Positions 34,271-47,045 of a stretch of DNA of 64,000 nt are shown in pieces; position 1 is the first letter of the stretch, and the number at the start of each line of letters is the position of its first letter. Made by a program: the position numbers and the translations under genes. The notes under the pieces were generated by a model. That model did no database searches and was not told the DNA's origin. It saw only the letters and a program-made list of their open reading frames with translations. The DNA is from Oryzias latipes. Lineage: Eukaryota; Chordata; Actinopteri; Beloniformes; Adrianichthyidae. The stretch lies in assembly GCF_002234675.1 (NCBI RefSeq), contig NC_019859.2, forward strand, positions 4,867,240 through 4,931,239. Reading direction: 5' to 3'.

Positions 34271-35499
34271 CGTAGCAAGGTGTGAACACAGAAGCCCAAA
34301 ACCCGTGTTCAGGCAAGTTTAAATAGACTTTTTATTGGGGGTGGCTGCTTGAACACGTGTTGCTGAGGGCAGTGTGAACGTAACTTCGTTCTAAAAAACA
34401 TGTATAGGGTACAAGCCTATCCTCCTGACTACCAGAAACAACAATGTTGCACAGTCAATTTCTTTTAAATCCACCAAAAACCACAATTCCAAGAAGCCCA
34501 CCCCATCACATTTGGTATCACCAAAAAAAACCAAATGTTCTCTGTAGGTCCCAAAAGGAGTTAATTCAGTAGAATGTATTGGTTGGGAGAATTTGGGGTT
34601 CTATAGAGGACAGACTTGCTTTTCTTGTATAGTGGACTAGTTCTGATGGTTAAAATGTTAGAACCGACTGAGAGAAAAGAGTGAAAGCTCCCGGATTCAT
34701 GCTAATCAAGAGTTACATAACAAAATTTAAATTCATTTTGATTTCCTTAAAGAAAAACTTTCACTACAGCGACGGCGTGCGCCGAAGTGTTTTACGATAG
34801 AACACACGCCCATGTTCCTGATCACATGGCACATTAAAACAGAAATAAATCTGTGCTTGGCGACTCTCTGCAGTAGTAAATGCTTTTTAAATTGGTAGAA
34901 AATAAGTTGGAACCTGTTCTAAGACGCCACATCTGGCATCGGTTTGCAGAGCTTATGGAGTGAATTAACACGTCTGACTGGTTTAAAAAGGTCATGCTTT
35001 GGTTTCTCCTTAGGCAACTCTTTCAGAAGGAACTACATTTTCTGCATTGCGCTGAATTATCGATACCAAATCGTTTGGTTTTAATCTGAGGAAGGATCCT
35101 CAAATCGCGTCACACATACTGTAGGTCTACTGGAAGACACCACTCATAAAAATGCAATGTCTCCTAAGGAGAAATCATTGACTGCTTCTGTGCACACCCT
35201 CCAGTGCAGATTTGAGAGGGATCCGGCCTTATAAGAGGAGGCTGATATCACAGCGGTCCTCCTCTGGCAGCCTCCTCCTCCTCTGCTGGAAGCCAAAGCC
35301 ACCGTGCAAACTGAAGAGACTCTGGCTTGGAGGCAGCAGCAGGGAGGTGCTGTGAGATGAGGAGCGGAGGCAGGAAGGACCGCTATCGAGCTCCAGCCTC
35401 GGGATATAGTCACTGAATCCATCCAAGGTGACAGCAAGAGGAGTGGTGGTGTGTGGTGGGCAGGGGCAGATAGGAGGAGGAGGAGGGCGGCATTTTCTC

Positions 35500-36020
35500 A
35501 CTTATGGCCCCGTGTTTATTTTGCGTGCACACTCATGTGGTGTAAATGTTAAGAGCGGCCTGCAGACGCTCTGACAGAGCACTGCAGGGGGTGATTAGGA
35601 CTGTACCATCCATCTCTGAGGCGGCAGCGATGCTGCACAGTGGATGGGGAGGTGGTGGTGGTGGTGGGGGTTTGGAAGACCGAAGGGGGGGGGATTACTG
35701 GCTAATGCTGATTAGGTGGTAGCTTAACGACATGCTGTGTTTTCCATCTCGTCGTCAGCACATGACCTGGGGCTGATTGGAGGAAATGAAATGGTGTTTT
35801 TGATTATTTGTGGAGAAGGTCTGGGAGCCGGGATATGAATATCAAATGCAGGCAATTACAAGATCTCCTACTTGGAGAAGGATAAGTAATGTGACACTTT
35901 ACTGCCAGCAACATTGTAATTTTCAAGGGGCTGACTGGAATGCTTTGAGGCCTAGTCTGTTGCCATGGTGATGGGTTGCCCACATCAGTAATTCACTGTG
36001 TGAGTTTTTTAAATTTCACC
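35500..36020. other. Candidate conserved noncoding block, repeat-free
   Basis: About 500 bp of balanced composition without homopolymers (apart from a G-rich island near 35645-35692) or recognised repeats. It carries homeodomain-like ATTA cores (GCTAATGCTGATTAGG, about 35701-35716; GGCAATTACAAG, about 35851) and no ORF. Looks like enhancer-type sequence, but conservation cannot be assessed here. Confidence 0.3.
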
Positions 36021-36849
36021 GAACTGTGCGGAAAAGCCCCTGACAGTCCATGAAAGGAGGATTTTTATTTATTCATTTATTTAGCACCAGGAAGGGTGGT
36101 TGTTTGTCAATGTGGCGATGGCGATGCTGGCCTTTTCAAAGAGCAACACAATGCATCATCATGTTGTCTGCTATTAAAAACCCTTTCATTTGATGTATGT
36201 GAATATTTGAAAAATCTGAAAACTCGCTCTAAACATTCATCCGTTTTTAATGAAGGTGGATGGATAAGACCTGCATCTTTTCAGCCACACAGTTCTGTAA
36301 GTACTTTTTTATAGACTATAAAATAAAATTAAATATATATTATGCAAAAAAAATGAAGGTTTCTCTGTAATATCCAGACATAAGAGCCCCAAACGATTTT
36401 TAAAAAGTTCCTGTAAGTTTATCCTGAAACGCTGAGAAAACCTGACTGTTCACACTTTGATAAAGTGCTGTAAAATAAACAAAGATGAGCTGAAAATAGG
36501 AAAAGAAGGACGACAATAAGCTTCCACACAGAGGAACGACTAAAAACATTTGAAACATTTTCTTTTTCACTAAAGATGAACTTTCGGCAAAAAAAGTAGG
36601 GAAACTCATTTTTATCTTTGTTGCAACTTTCTTAGAAATATATCTGAACCAGTTCAAAAGACTTTGGCCTTTAAGGTGTGAACATCTGATGACAGATCTG
36701 ACAGAGAGGATTAAACCAAAAGCAAGCAGCCCACAAAAAGTTTTGATCAAATTGAATTCCATCTCATAGTTACTGCATTTTTCTGACCATAAGACAGAGT
36801 GGATATTGGGGAAAATTTAACGAAACAATAAGGGTCATATAATGTATTA

Positions 36850-37110
36850 TAACTACACTACCCAGAATGCTTCGAGGGGCAAGATGCAGATGATTGGAGA
36901 GCTAATAGAGAGGTTCCCCATTTGGAGACTTTTAAGGCTAAACTGTTCCTCCACTACCGTGCCTTAGTATCTGCCTGGCTGACCTTCTATTATGTTTTTA
37001 ATTCTTGCTCAATTGTTTTTATCCTTTTTATGTTTTATCATTGTATTACTTAGTGATGTAACATCGGGCCTCCTTGGATGGTGTTGGAAGGTGCTCTATA
37101 AATGGATAAA
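36850..37110 (+). repeat. Retroposon 3' tail-like segment
   Basis: CATTTGGAGACTTTTAAGGC, a pyrimidine-rich stretch and GGAAGGTGCTCTATAAATGG are typical of fish non-LTR 3' ends. It starts with a ZNF143-like ACTACACTACCCAGAATGC (36852-36870). Confidence 0.4.
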
Positions 37111-37983
37111 AAAAAGAGTGACTGGACAGAGGTAAGTTTTTCCAGCAAACTGTGTTCATGTTTATCTCTTTTATCCGCAATAAGCAGCCTTTGCAGAGAG
37201 TGCAACACAATTACACATAAAATACAAAACTACACTCTCACTTTTTCCGTTTATCATGTTGAAGGACAGCACATATCACATAGTCAGGCTCCTAAATGAT
37301 ACCGATAACACTCCAAAAAACCATCCAGCGATGTGGCTTCATAGATAACCAAAGTGGTACAGAGACATTTTGACCTGTTACTAAGCGCCGGGTACCACAG
37401 AAAAGTGGTTGGAGCCCAGTGAACTCAACCAGAATTCATATAGCACTGGGTCACGAGAGGAACTGTCAGTTTTGGTTCAGAAAATTAAAGTACTTCAATA
37501 AACCACGGCTTCCAGTTGGTCCAGACAGTGCACTGGACATAAAAAAGATTTGGTGTGAACACTAAATGATGTAATTGATGATACTTTATCGCCATAGCAA
37601 ATATTAAGCATTAAGCTCTTCAAATAGAGTCCATACTTTCTGTATGGGGTGAGTGAAACTGTGACATATATGCTCGGCTCAGACGGTCGTAGAAAACGTG
37701 AAGGTCGACCAGGAAAAAAAGTCGGGATTCAAACTCTATGTGCATAAAGTCTAACTGTGAATTTGTACCTTCACTGTACGTCAAGCTTGGTTGTTTGATA
37801 CAAATGCAGGAAAACAACAGAAAACAAAAGTAATTCAAATAAATTTAACAAATATGAAACCTGCAAAGACATTTTTGGACAAATAATTGGCATTAAAGTG
37901 AAGTGAGAATGAACAAGTCAACATTTTATTATTATTTTTTAGAAACTTGACACTTATTGTTTAATTTCTGATGACTTTTCCCT

Positions 37984-38548
37984 TAAAAACCCACTTAGAT
38001 CATCTTTTAAACTATTTTCAGTGGCCTTTTAACCCTGATTATGCCATTTTTAGCCAAAAATCCAAAACCTCCGTCGTTTTCTGGGGCAAAGTTTCTGCAG
38101 AGTGGCAGAAGTTCATTTAAGAGTTGTGGGAGGGACCATTGTCTTGGAGTGAGCCTGCCCCGTTCCCCGTCATCCATCTGTTTACATGCTCTCCCGCCAG
38201 CTTACAGCCCCTCTCACTTCCAACCTAACATTACTGGAGTAATATTGGAGCTATCCAGCCGTTCAGATTTGGGCCGGATTCCAGCTCGGACCAAGAAAAC
38301 AAAGACGTGCATGGATCTAGTCGTCTACAAGTGGATGCATCAGAATGGAGCTTGTAGCTTTTACGAAACAACTGCAAGCTTTTTCCAACTGCATTTTTAG
38401 ATCTGCTCCTGATTTACGGTTTGAATAAAGAAAAAAACTCAGAAATTGATTTTTAAACTTGATTTCCTTTATAAAGGTCGTTCATCATGAGAAAAATGCT
38501 ACAAAAACATATTAAAAAACACGGTTTTCATTAGAGTGGCTCTTTACC
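37984..38548 (+). mobile_element. MITE family B copy
   Basis: Left CTTAAAAACCCACTTAGATC, right TTAGAGTGGCTCTTTA. Inner landmarks: GTTTCTGCAGAGTGGCAG, CAACCTAACATTACTGGAG, GGAGCTATCCAGCCGTTC, CAAGTGGATGCATCAGAATG and CTGCTCCTGATT. Confidence 0.85.
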
Positions 38549-38549
38549 A

Positions 38550-38855
38550 ATGGAGCTTTAGTGTTTAACCCCTTCTGTCATTTACTGGATAAATGACAGA
38601 ACCGTTTATGGAATTTACCCACTTCCAGTGGATTCTGAAGCAGCTTTGCGCTGATATGCAACACTTTACAGCGTTGAAGTGCTTATGAAATCAGAGTGAA
38701 TCAGCTGATTGTGTCACTTAGAAAAGCATCTTTGCATCGTAAAGCCGAAATGCAAAAAAGCCACTTTTCTCCACTTCCGAAACAACCAAATCATACTGAT
38801 TATGTAAATGGTCAAAGAGTCGCCGGCGACATCTCTGATGTTAAAGGGTTTAAAA
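38550..38855. repeat. Family E repeat
   Basis: CCAATGGAGCTTTAG, TATGCAACACTTTACAGCG, GAATCAGCTGATTGTG and GTAAATGGTCAAAGAG are followed by GACATCTCTGATGTTAAAGG. It directly follows the right end of a family B MITE. Confidence 0.6.
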
Positions 38856-39844
38856 CCTGTATGCATAAAGTTCAACTGTAAAATTGCAGCTCTTGCTTGT
38901 TGGTTTAAATGGACAAAAACAAGATAAAAATGACACAAATGTTCTTTGGTTCTTCTCATTTCCATTAGTCAACACACAACACAACACACAACACTGGCGC
39001 AAGTTCTAATACAGGGGGAAATGAAAGGAAAATAAAAAGAATTGTTTATCTGCCCCTTTTACATTTTTTGGATAAACAAATTTTGGAGTAAAATCAAAAT
39101 AGATATTTGCAAAAGTATATATCTAAACACCTTGTATGTTTATAAGTCCATAAATAACTATGGAAAAACAGCAGGAAGTTGTGTTCCTAAGGTAAACAAA
39201 AACACAAGAATTAGCAGGAAGGAGCTGGGCTGAATTTAAATGTGGTGAGTGTCGGTCGTGGGCTGAGCCTCCACCCTGTGATGGATGTGAGTGTGGTTTG
39301 TTGGTGACTGAGTGCGGTGCTGAATGAATGGCCGCCTCGGTGTTTTCTGGCTCATTGCGCTGAAATGAATCTCCCATTGTCATTGTCAACGAGTGCAGGC
39401 AGAGCGAGGATCTTTATCTCGTTTCTTTTCCCGCTCCTTGACTCTCGGTGCCGTGCGGCAGCACCCCCCCCCCCCACACACACACACTTCCTTGGAGCTG
39501 CTGGAGTGGGGGATGGGAGGGAGGAGAGATAGACGGAGGGAGGGAGGAAAGTAAGGACGGAGGAGAGGAGGAATGGCGAATAGAGAGAGGAGGAGGAATT
39601 CTGCAGGTTGCCACGGTGAGCCGGTCGATTGAGCCACTTTGCTGCTGCACCCTTTCTCTGCCCTTCACCCAACAGGAGGAGGAAGAATTGTATCTCATCT
39701 TCACCAGGCCCTGCCTCCCTGGTTACTGTTGCTATGCCAGCCAAGCGTTACCCACAACCTGTGCCTGTTTGAAGCCTAAATTGATAAGAAGGTCAGATTT
39801 TTCGTAAAAACAAAAACACAGAAAGTTACTTCTAAACAACAGCA

Positions 39845-40030
39845 GTGAAGTTCTGATGTAATCAACGCAGATATGCATAGTTTAGCGCCGTTATCGGTGC
39901 AAAGTCATTAGGAAAAGCCACAGAATCGGCTGATTCAAGTTGGTGGAGTAAACGGTCAAAGCGGTTTTGGGTCAAAGAGCGTGTGTTACTTAGGTGACGC
40001 AGATGACATCTGCAGTGTTAAAAGGAGTTC
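39845..40030. repeat. Family E repeat, diverged
   Basis: TCGGCTGATTCAAG, GTAAACGGTCAAAG and TCAAAGAGCGTGTG, then GATGACATCTGCAGTGTTAAA, in the family order. Confidence 0.5.
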
Positions 40031-40489
40031 ATGCAGACCAAAACCCAGTGAGACACCAACTAAAAAAAAACAAAAAAACAAGTTATTTATGCTTTTGTGG
40101 CCATTACACCATTTCTTTCTAAAACATAGCTTTAAATACTTACAATAATGGAATTATATCAGTGTTTATTTTTTTTTTTACAATAGATAACACATTCTTT
40201 TACTTTGACGGCAGCACATATAAGTTCTTTTCAGAATAAAATACACTCAAATCAAATAGGTTCCTCCTGCTGCAGTGGCTTTATTTGAATAAAAAATGCA
40301 AGAAAGTCAGGTTAACATAGAATTTTGTGTTCTAATGTATTTATTATAATTACTATTAAATATAAACATGACAGCATGAGGGTAGAACCATGTTTTTTTT
40401 TTCTTTACATGCAAATGCAATTCTATTCTTTAAGAACTTTGAAAATCCACTAAACACTGTTGTGCAGGAGAAACAGTATATGAAACCTT

Positions 40490-40692
40490 TGACCCACTCT
40501 GATGAAGATAGTGATTTTAAATGGAGGACAAAATTAGGGATGAAATAGCATTTCTGAGTGTTTATTTTTGTCAAATCACTTTGAATCAGGGCAACTATGT
40601 CCTAGAAAAGAACAGAAGTTTTTGGATTTTGGCTTAAAATGGGAACGCTTTTACAATAGATCAAAAAATAATTGGAGTGGGTCTTTAAAAAA
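40490..40692 (-). mobile_element. MITE family B, internally deleted copy
   Basis: Right end ATTGGAGTGGGTCTTTAA; CAGGGCAACTATGTCCTAG and GGCTTAAAATGGGAACGC are in minus-strand family order; the middle of the element is missing. Confidence 0.65.
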
Positions 40693-42169
40693 ACCGAAAT
40701 GTTTGTAAAAGTTGTTGCTTTAGTTTTAAATTCCCCCAAAATAAATGAATATTTCTTGTGGCCACAGCTTTAAACCTTCTGATTACTGCATGTTTGGTTC
40801 ATCAGTAAGTATTAAAAGTTGCCTAGGAAGCATCTCATGATGAATTAGAACCTGTTGTACTGCAGAAACAAACCGTGTGACCTTCTGATGAGCTCTTCAT
40901 TCTTCGAGGGCCAAAAAAAGGGCTAATTAGCCCAAACAAAAACACAGAAAACGGTTTTTCATTCGTTCTATGGACGACTGCTGTTCACACACTGGACAAA
41001 AAAACATTTTGTTATGAATACTGTTGAAAAAAGAATGAGGCGTGACGGTCACCAAGGCTGTGATTTCTAGTCTTTTATTCAGGTTCTTTGCAGCATTTCG
41101 GCTCTTTCTCAACCCTTTCCACGAAGCACCCTCCAAAAAAATTAAAATTCAATCACTTGAAGCAAATTTGCTCCCCCACAGGACATCATTGAGTGGCACG
41201 CAGCAACAGTGGAAGGTACTTCAATCAATGGCCTTGTTCCCTCAACACAGGCCCGCAGCTCCTCATTTGCATAACACTGCTCTCTCTCTCCTTCTTCCTC
41301 TCATACTCGCACGCTCACAATACAAATCCACTTTATGTTCAAACAGGAATCCTGCTTGATAGCTGAGAAAATAGACGCTCTTTTTAAAGCACAAAAGGAT
41401 GTGGGAATTTACTCATTCTTGAGAAGTTTGGAAATGATCTTTTCCAGAAGTAGCTGGTCATCAGGACAGCAGAACCTCCAGTCAAAATGTGGTTTCATGT
41501 CTGATGAGATTGGAAAGTCAAAAAGTGTCTTTGTCCTCAAAGTAGTGGAAGAAGCGGCGTTTTGGGGGCACCAGGTGAGCAAAAACACGGGGCCCTCAGC
41601 AGCAGTTGTTTTAAAAATCCTTACTTATGGTAAAACACCACATTTAGCATACATGTCAAGAACCCAATTGTTTTGATAAAATCACATTTAAGATACATGT
41701 TTTCATTACAATTGGTTAACTTGGAAAAAAAAACTATATATTTAATTTGTTACCTCCCTAATGGTCTTCTGTCTTTTCTTTAGTTTGTCAGGTTTTACCA
41801 AAGAAGAAAAAAGAAACAAAAGTACATCAATGATGGCATAAAGGAGTACACTTTGGAGTGGCATCAATAAAAATATTCTCCAAATGACCATTGTCTGCCC
41901 CTCCCTTTACCTTCCTCTCCTTTTCTGTCCCTTTTCTCATTCTTTATAATCTTTTAGAGTTTCTTTCCTCCTGTTGTTTTTACTGTTTTTCTTTTGGAAC
42001 AACACATTTCTTGCTTTCTCCTTGCTTCATCTTACACAACCTTTCAAAAGAAGAGTCTTCTCCTGGTTGCTAATTCGTTGGTGATGGAATAGTCCATTGC
42101 TGCAGAGAGACTGGGGAAGGAAAAAACACCCTCACATCCGCAGTCCCTTTGACCTTTCAGTGATTTGTT

Positions 42170-42292
42170 TTTTTCCTTTTCATGACAGAGTTAAAAAAAA
42201 AAAATGAACGTGAAAATTAGCTGCGGGCCCGAAAGGGTCAGGGGCCCCAGGCAATCGCCTACCTTTGCTTAATAATAAGCCCGCCCCTGCAT
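42170..42292 (-). mobile_element. hAT-type terminal fragment
   Basis: GGGGCCCCAGGCAATCGCCT ... CCCGCCCCTG: on minus this begins CAGGGGCGGGC, a familiar hAT-like terminus. The partner end was not found. Confidence 0.35.
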
Positions 42293-42924
42293 TGAAGAAA
42301 ATATTCAATTTAACTAATTTAAAGCTCCTGGTAAACTAGCATCCTAATAACTATTACAGGTTTTATTACTTATTATTTTTTACACCATTTAGGTCTAAAA
42401 GCTACAGTTATCCTAAAAAGTTTTATCAGATAAACAGCTCAGTTTGGAAAGACAGATTCCAGCTCTGAAATGACAAAAAAAGGCAAGTCATTCTATTTTC
42501 TGTGTGTTTAATTATATATATATATAAATATATGTTTACAGTTTAAGTTTTATTTGTATATTGTAACTTTTTACTGACTAATACTAACTATTATTTCTAT
42601 TTTTATGATTGTTTTTCTTTGTATTCTTTATTTTTGTTCATGTTTTGGGTCTAACAGGACTGCAACTTCTTCAGTCCCCTATGTTCAAATAAATTGTGGA
42701 TTTGTCAATAAATTTAGAATCTTAACTATATTTCATCATAGTAAAAGTTTTGGTTTGAAAACGAATTTTTTCTGTAATGGACTTTATTGCTTTAAACTTT
42801 TTAAAACCTTGATTTTTTTTCTTTTGTGTTTGTTTGACCTGCATAATAACATAACAAGAAGTGAATTAAATAATTAAGATGGCTGCTACTTAACAGAATA
42901 AGCAAAAATACATTCTTCTTTCAG

Positions 42925-43140
42925 ATTTAAAAGCTGGTTGCATCAGGATGGAGCAGAGCAGGAAGCTTGCATCCCGCCCAGCATATTTTCAAAACGGCAT
43001 TTTTTCATCTGCTCCTGATTCACAACAATTTGAATAAAGAAATATTCACAAATGCAATTTATGCTTAATGTATTTTAAAAATCATCTGAAAAATGCCACA
43101 AGAACAATGTACAAAAAAAGTCATCAGATCTTTAAAACTT
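42925..43140 (+). mobile_element. MITE family B, 3' half
   Basis: TTGCATCAGGATGGAGC, CTGCTCCTGATTCACAAC, TTTGAATAAAGAAATATTC and the family end region near 43130 (GATCTTTAAAAC). Confidence 0.65.
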
Positions 43141-43763
43141 CTTTTTAAAATACTTTTCTTGGCCACCCTTTACTGATTAATTTTTTTCTTTTGCATGAAA
43201 TATTTTCTGAGCTGGGCCACACAGACAAACATGTTTACACTCCTTCCACAGGAACTAAAGTTCTTTGTGGGTTGTGCTGTCGGTGGGGTGGGCTCAGGTT
43301 CCCGGATGTTACACCAAATGAGTTTGTGCTGGTGCTAAGCTCATAAGAGGATGATATCATGCAATCGTTTCTTTACTGCCGTCCATGAACAGCTTATAAA
43401 GTAATACCATGTTGCACAAATCTGCACGGGTAAATGTAATGTAATCCAAATACAGCTCGGGTGTTTCGATTGCCACAAAAAAGACAAAACCCCAGCACAG
43501 AGTTAGATTTGTGTGAGGTAAAAGTCAGACAGAATCCAAAAAAAGTTCATGCAGACACACACAGAAGAAACCAAACATCCTCTTCTCTTCAAAAATATTC
43601 ATAGGAAGATGAACCTCCTGCAGCAGAAGAGGTTCAACTTCTGCTCCTCTGTGCTCCATTCTAACCTTTATCTATAAATGCTATAAGGACTAAAGTGAGA
43701 TATTATCACCCCTGCGGGGAAGCAGTTTGGCTGTTGTCTGTCATCAATTAAGTACGTTGTGAA

Positions 43764-44391
43764 CAGTGACTGTACATGAGAACTGAACGGAGTGACCCCT
43801 ACCCCCTTGGATTCCAAACAGGAAGTAACTGCTGGGTGCAATAAGCCAAAATCCCAGAGCCTTCTATGGAGAAAGTAACAGCTATTACTCAGTCATCCTA
43901 ATTATATTTGTTAGAATAAACCATTCTTGCTCTGACGCCTTTTTCTAATCCTAAATTTTTCATAATTTTTTAATGTAGTGAAAGTTATTCAACTCAACGT
44001 GGAATTGTTTGACAGAGCCCACTTTCAAGAAACAGGAGTGTGGACATCTGGCTCCAACATGGCGGTGTCCACACTGCAAAAAACAATTGACTGAATTGAC
44101 GTCATTTGGTTGGAGCTTTTTAACCCTTGTGCCATCTTAGATGACCCCACCCTTACATTGATGTGTTATTCCTACCATGACAAAGGTGGATAAAGGTGGA
44201 AAGATTTCATGTAATCCATGGACACCATTGAAGATCATAAATCATTGAAGAAAAAAGGTTCAGCGCACTGTCTAGTGGGTCTAGATGACCCAACTCCCAA
44301 TGTTAACGTGCCTAGGATAGCACAACAGTTACACCATTTTCTATGGATGACGTCACACTCACTCAGTCCAGCTCTCAAATACAGTCAATGG
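43764..44391 (+). mobile_element. Family C terminal-inverted-repeat element with a nested TTAA MITE
   Basis: Left end CAGTGACTGTACATGAGAAC, right end GCTCTCAAATACAGTCAATG, imperfect inverted repeats seen also at 50851, 51222, 53748 and 54596. Inner landmarks: CCAAACAGGAAGTAACTGC, CTCCAACATGGCGGTGTCC and ATTTGGTTGGAGC. The family A MITE at 44120-44332 interrupts it right after GGTTGGAGC. Confidence 0.75.
44120..44332. mobile_element. TTAA-flanked piggyBac-like MITE (family A)
   Basis: Left TTAACCCTTGTGCCATC, right GATAGCACAACAGTTAC; the right TTAA has decayed to TTAC. 213 bp. Interior nearly identical to 57738-57950. Confidence 0.85.
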
Positions 44392-44399
44392 ATATGAAC

Positions 44400-46630
44400 C
44401 AGCATGGAGTTTGAAGTTGCACCTTCCAAACCCTGACCTCGACTCTTACAGAACCTCCAACCAGAACTTCAAACCATGATGTTTTTTCCATTACGCATTT
44501 CTACAGGATTTTTTGTTTTTCACAAGTTAAATTTACTCTATTGCTCCCTTTTTCTCTTGACTCATAAACTGTGATTAATATCTCTGTAGGAAATTTATCG
44601 TTGGTTTCTTTGATTTTTTTGTTCCAGCTGGATTAGTTAGAAATGAGATGATTGCACACTTTAGTGCTTATTTTTCTTGTTTTAATGTCATTCTTTTACT
44701 TTTGGTTGTGTTTCAGATGTTTGGCACCTGTGGTTCACACTTTGTTCTACCTCCTTTTTCAAAATAAATGTGATTGAAAGTTAAAAGTCACTATTTCAGG
44801 TTTTCACAGACTTTTTTGTTAAAATTGAACAAAATCTTTAAATAACAAATCAGGAATGAATAAAGAAATCAGACAGATCCTGTTATGAAAACAGCCTGTT
44901 GGTTTCTGTGGTTTCTACATTTTGACGAAATGTTGACACTTCAACTTAGAAAAATCATCACTACCCACTAAAATGACAGCGAGGGATTTGAGGTTGGGTT
45001 GAGGTTTATTGAAACAAAACAGTGTGATGAATGGACAGCTCATGGAGGAACTAAAGGACAAAGCAGCTTGGTGCTGGCTCCTGCTCCGAGTGCCCTTTCA
45101 GCGCTGCTGAAGGTATTAATCACAGCCGTCCACGGCCCTGCCTTCATCCCTCGCTCGTCACCCGCTGCATTCAGCCTGACCTTTTACATTTCTCCAACAC
45201 TTTCTCTGAAAAGCCGAAGGAACTTTCTGTCCGACCACACGTCTCCAAACAATGTGAACCTCTGGAGAAGAGGGGAGATGTATAAAAAAAAAGAAAGACA
45301 AGAAGCCAGCAATGATCTGTGGGAAGTTAAGACATTTCAGATTATAATCTACCTCTTTTTAGTTTTAAAATGCTGACATTAAAACAAGCAGAATGTGTTT
45401 CAGTAAATGTATGTGTGACGCTCCTGCTTCATCGCTCGTTCAGAGTAAAAAGGAGTGAGAGGAGATCACCAGAAAGGAGACGCAGCATTAGATCATTTCA
45501 AACACACATTAGTGTGAGAGATGGTGGGAGAAATTAGATTTGATTCAGAGGGAGATTTTAAAATGACTCTTGAATTTCATTCTGAGTTGCAGAGAAATGA
45601 GGAGGAGGAGGAGGAGGAGATGGGACTGAAACGTGAACGCTAAATTAGTGGGAGTAGACCTAAAAGGAATTAGATTTGATTCACAGGCGGAGGAGGGGAA
45701 AAAAAAGGGAATTATCCCTCAGTTCTGTGGAAAGTATTAGCCATGAAGAGGTAGCAGGAAGGGGGGGTGGGGGTGGGGGGGACTGGGTCGGTTGAGGAGA
45801 ACCTTTGTAAAGGGAGACGAGGAGAAGCCGTTTGTGCTTTGGCAGTGATTCCGCTGAATGAGTGGTCCAAGGCTGGGTTCACCTCCTCCCCATCCCCTCA
45901 GCGCGCTAAAGACCCCATAAACAACTCGTCCAGGCGCGTTCACACTGACAACAGGATGCTCTCCTGCAGCTGCTTTCGTTTCACTGCACTTTCAGCTGCT
46001 CTGTGAGGCAGTTAGAGCTAGAAAAAAATCTTCATCAAAAACCAATAGCCTTTTTTAAATTTTTATTTATTCTTGACATGCACTCCTTTCACCCCCACCC
46101 CAACATTGTTGTACGTTAATCACTTTAAACAAGAACGTTTGCCTGCAGCGCATTCCTCTCGGGCCCCGGAACAGGTGGTCATTAACGGAGGTCAGGCGCA
46201 CTGGAGGAAAAGCTCATTAAGTTTAATGTGCGTGTTTGTGTTTAGGAGCAGAAAAGAGCATATGAGCAAAGGCATAAAAACAAACACGCGCTCTGGAAGG
46301 GATACTCTATCAGTGCAAAAGCAGAGCGGCACTCTGAGAAATGGCTGAGGGGCCAGAGAGGGAGGGATGTCTGCAGATGCATGACTTAAAGCCTTGTGCG
46401 AGCCTGGACGGCCCAGAAAGGGAGCCGGGAGGCCGGTCTGCCACAAACAGCAGCTCTCACATTCACTTTGCTCACTGAATGAATGCACGCATGCATGACA
46501 GACTAAGATAAATGTGCACAGGCTCCTCATGCTGCATCTTGGCTCTGCTTGGTCCACGTATCTCAGCTGACTGCAGGTCTGCAGCCTCTTTCCTCGCATA
46601 GATGTGCGGATTCCGACTAAAAAAGCACCA
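44400..46630. other. Intergenic, no gene recognised
   Basis: Includes a purine-rich stretch with (GGA)n at 45600-45620 and a repeated motif GGAATTAGATTTGATTCA / GAAATTAGATTTGATTCA (about 45529 and 45667), 138 bp apart. No coding support. Confidence 0.45.
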
Positions 46631-46640
46631 CACAAACATT

Positions 46641-47045
46641 TCAAGACCCACTCCGATTTTGTTTTATCCAAAAGCCTTCCCAGGCTTTTCATTATGGTTA
46701 TGTTGTTTTAAGCCAGAACAAAAGCAAAAAACCTGTGTTGTTTTCCAGTACATAGTTTCTGCAGGGGGGCAGTAGATCATTAGCCTTTGAGTTGCTGGCC
46801 GGACTGTTAGCACAGAGAATGCTCTTTTCCAATGAAATCAAACTTTTTTTTGTTTACACAAAAAAACACAAAAGATCATAAAACACATGCATTATTTCAT
46901 CTGCCCCTGAGTCACAACGATTTGAATAAAGAAATACTCAGAATTGCCTTTTTTTCCTTTGTGTATGTCCTCCATTATGAGAAAAATGCTGCAAGAACAT
47001 GTTGAAAAACAGCAAAAACACAATTTTCAGTGCAGTGGGTCTTTA
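46641..47045 (+). mobile_element. MITE family B copy
   Basis: Left TCAAGACCCACTCCGATTTT, right CAGTGCAGTGGGTCTTTAAG. Landmarks ACATAGTTTCTGCAG, CACAACGATTTGAATAAAG and TGTCCTCCATTATGAG. Confidence 0.85.

Noticed and set aside
34999..35501. Ser/Pro-rich minus ORFs near 35.1-35.5 kb
   Set aside because: Overlapping in two frames, no homology recognised, no splice or polyA context.
39352..39744. 130-codon minus ORF and overlapping Pro/Ser/Leu-rich ORFs in several frames
   Set aside because: Purine/pyrimidine-biased low-complexity sequence open in many frames; no motif.
44999..45376. 125-codon plus ORF
   Set aside because: No recognisable domain, no start context or neighbouring exons; likely chance.
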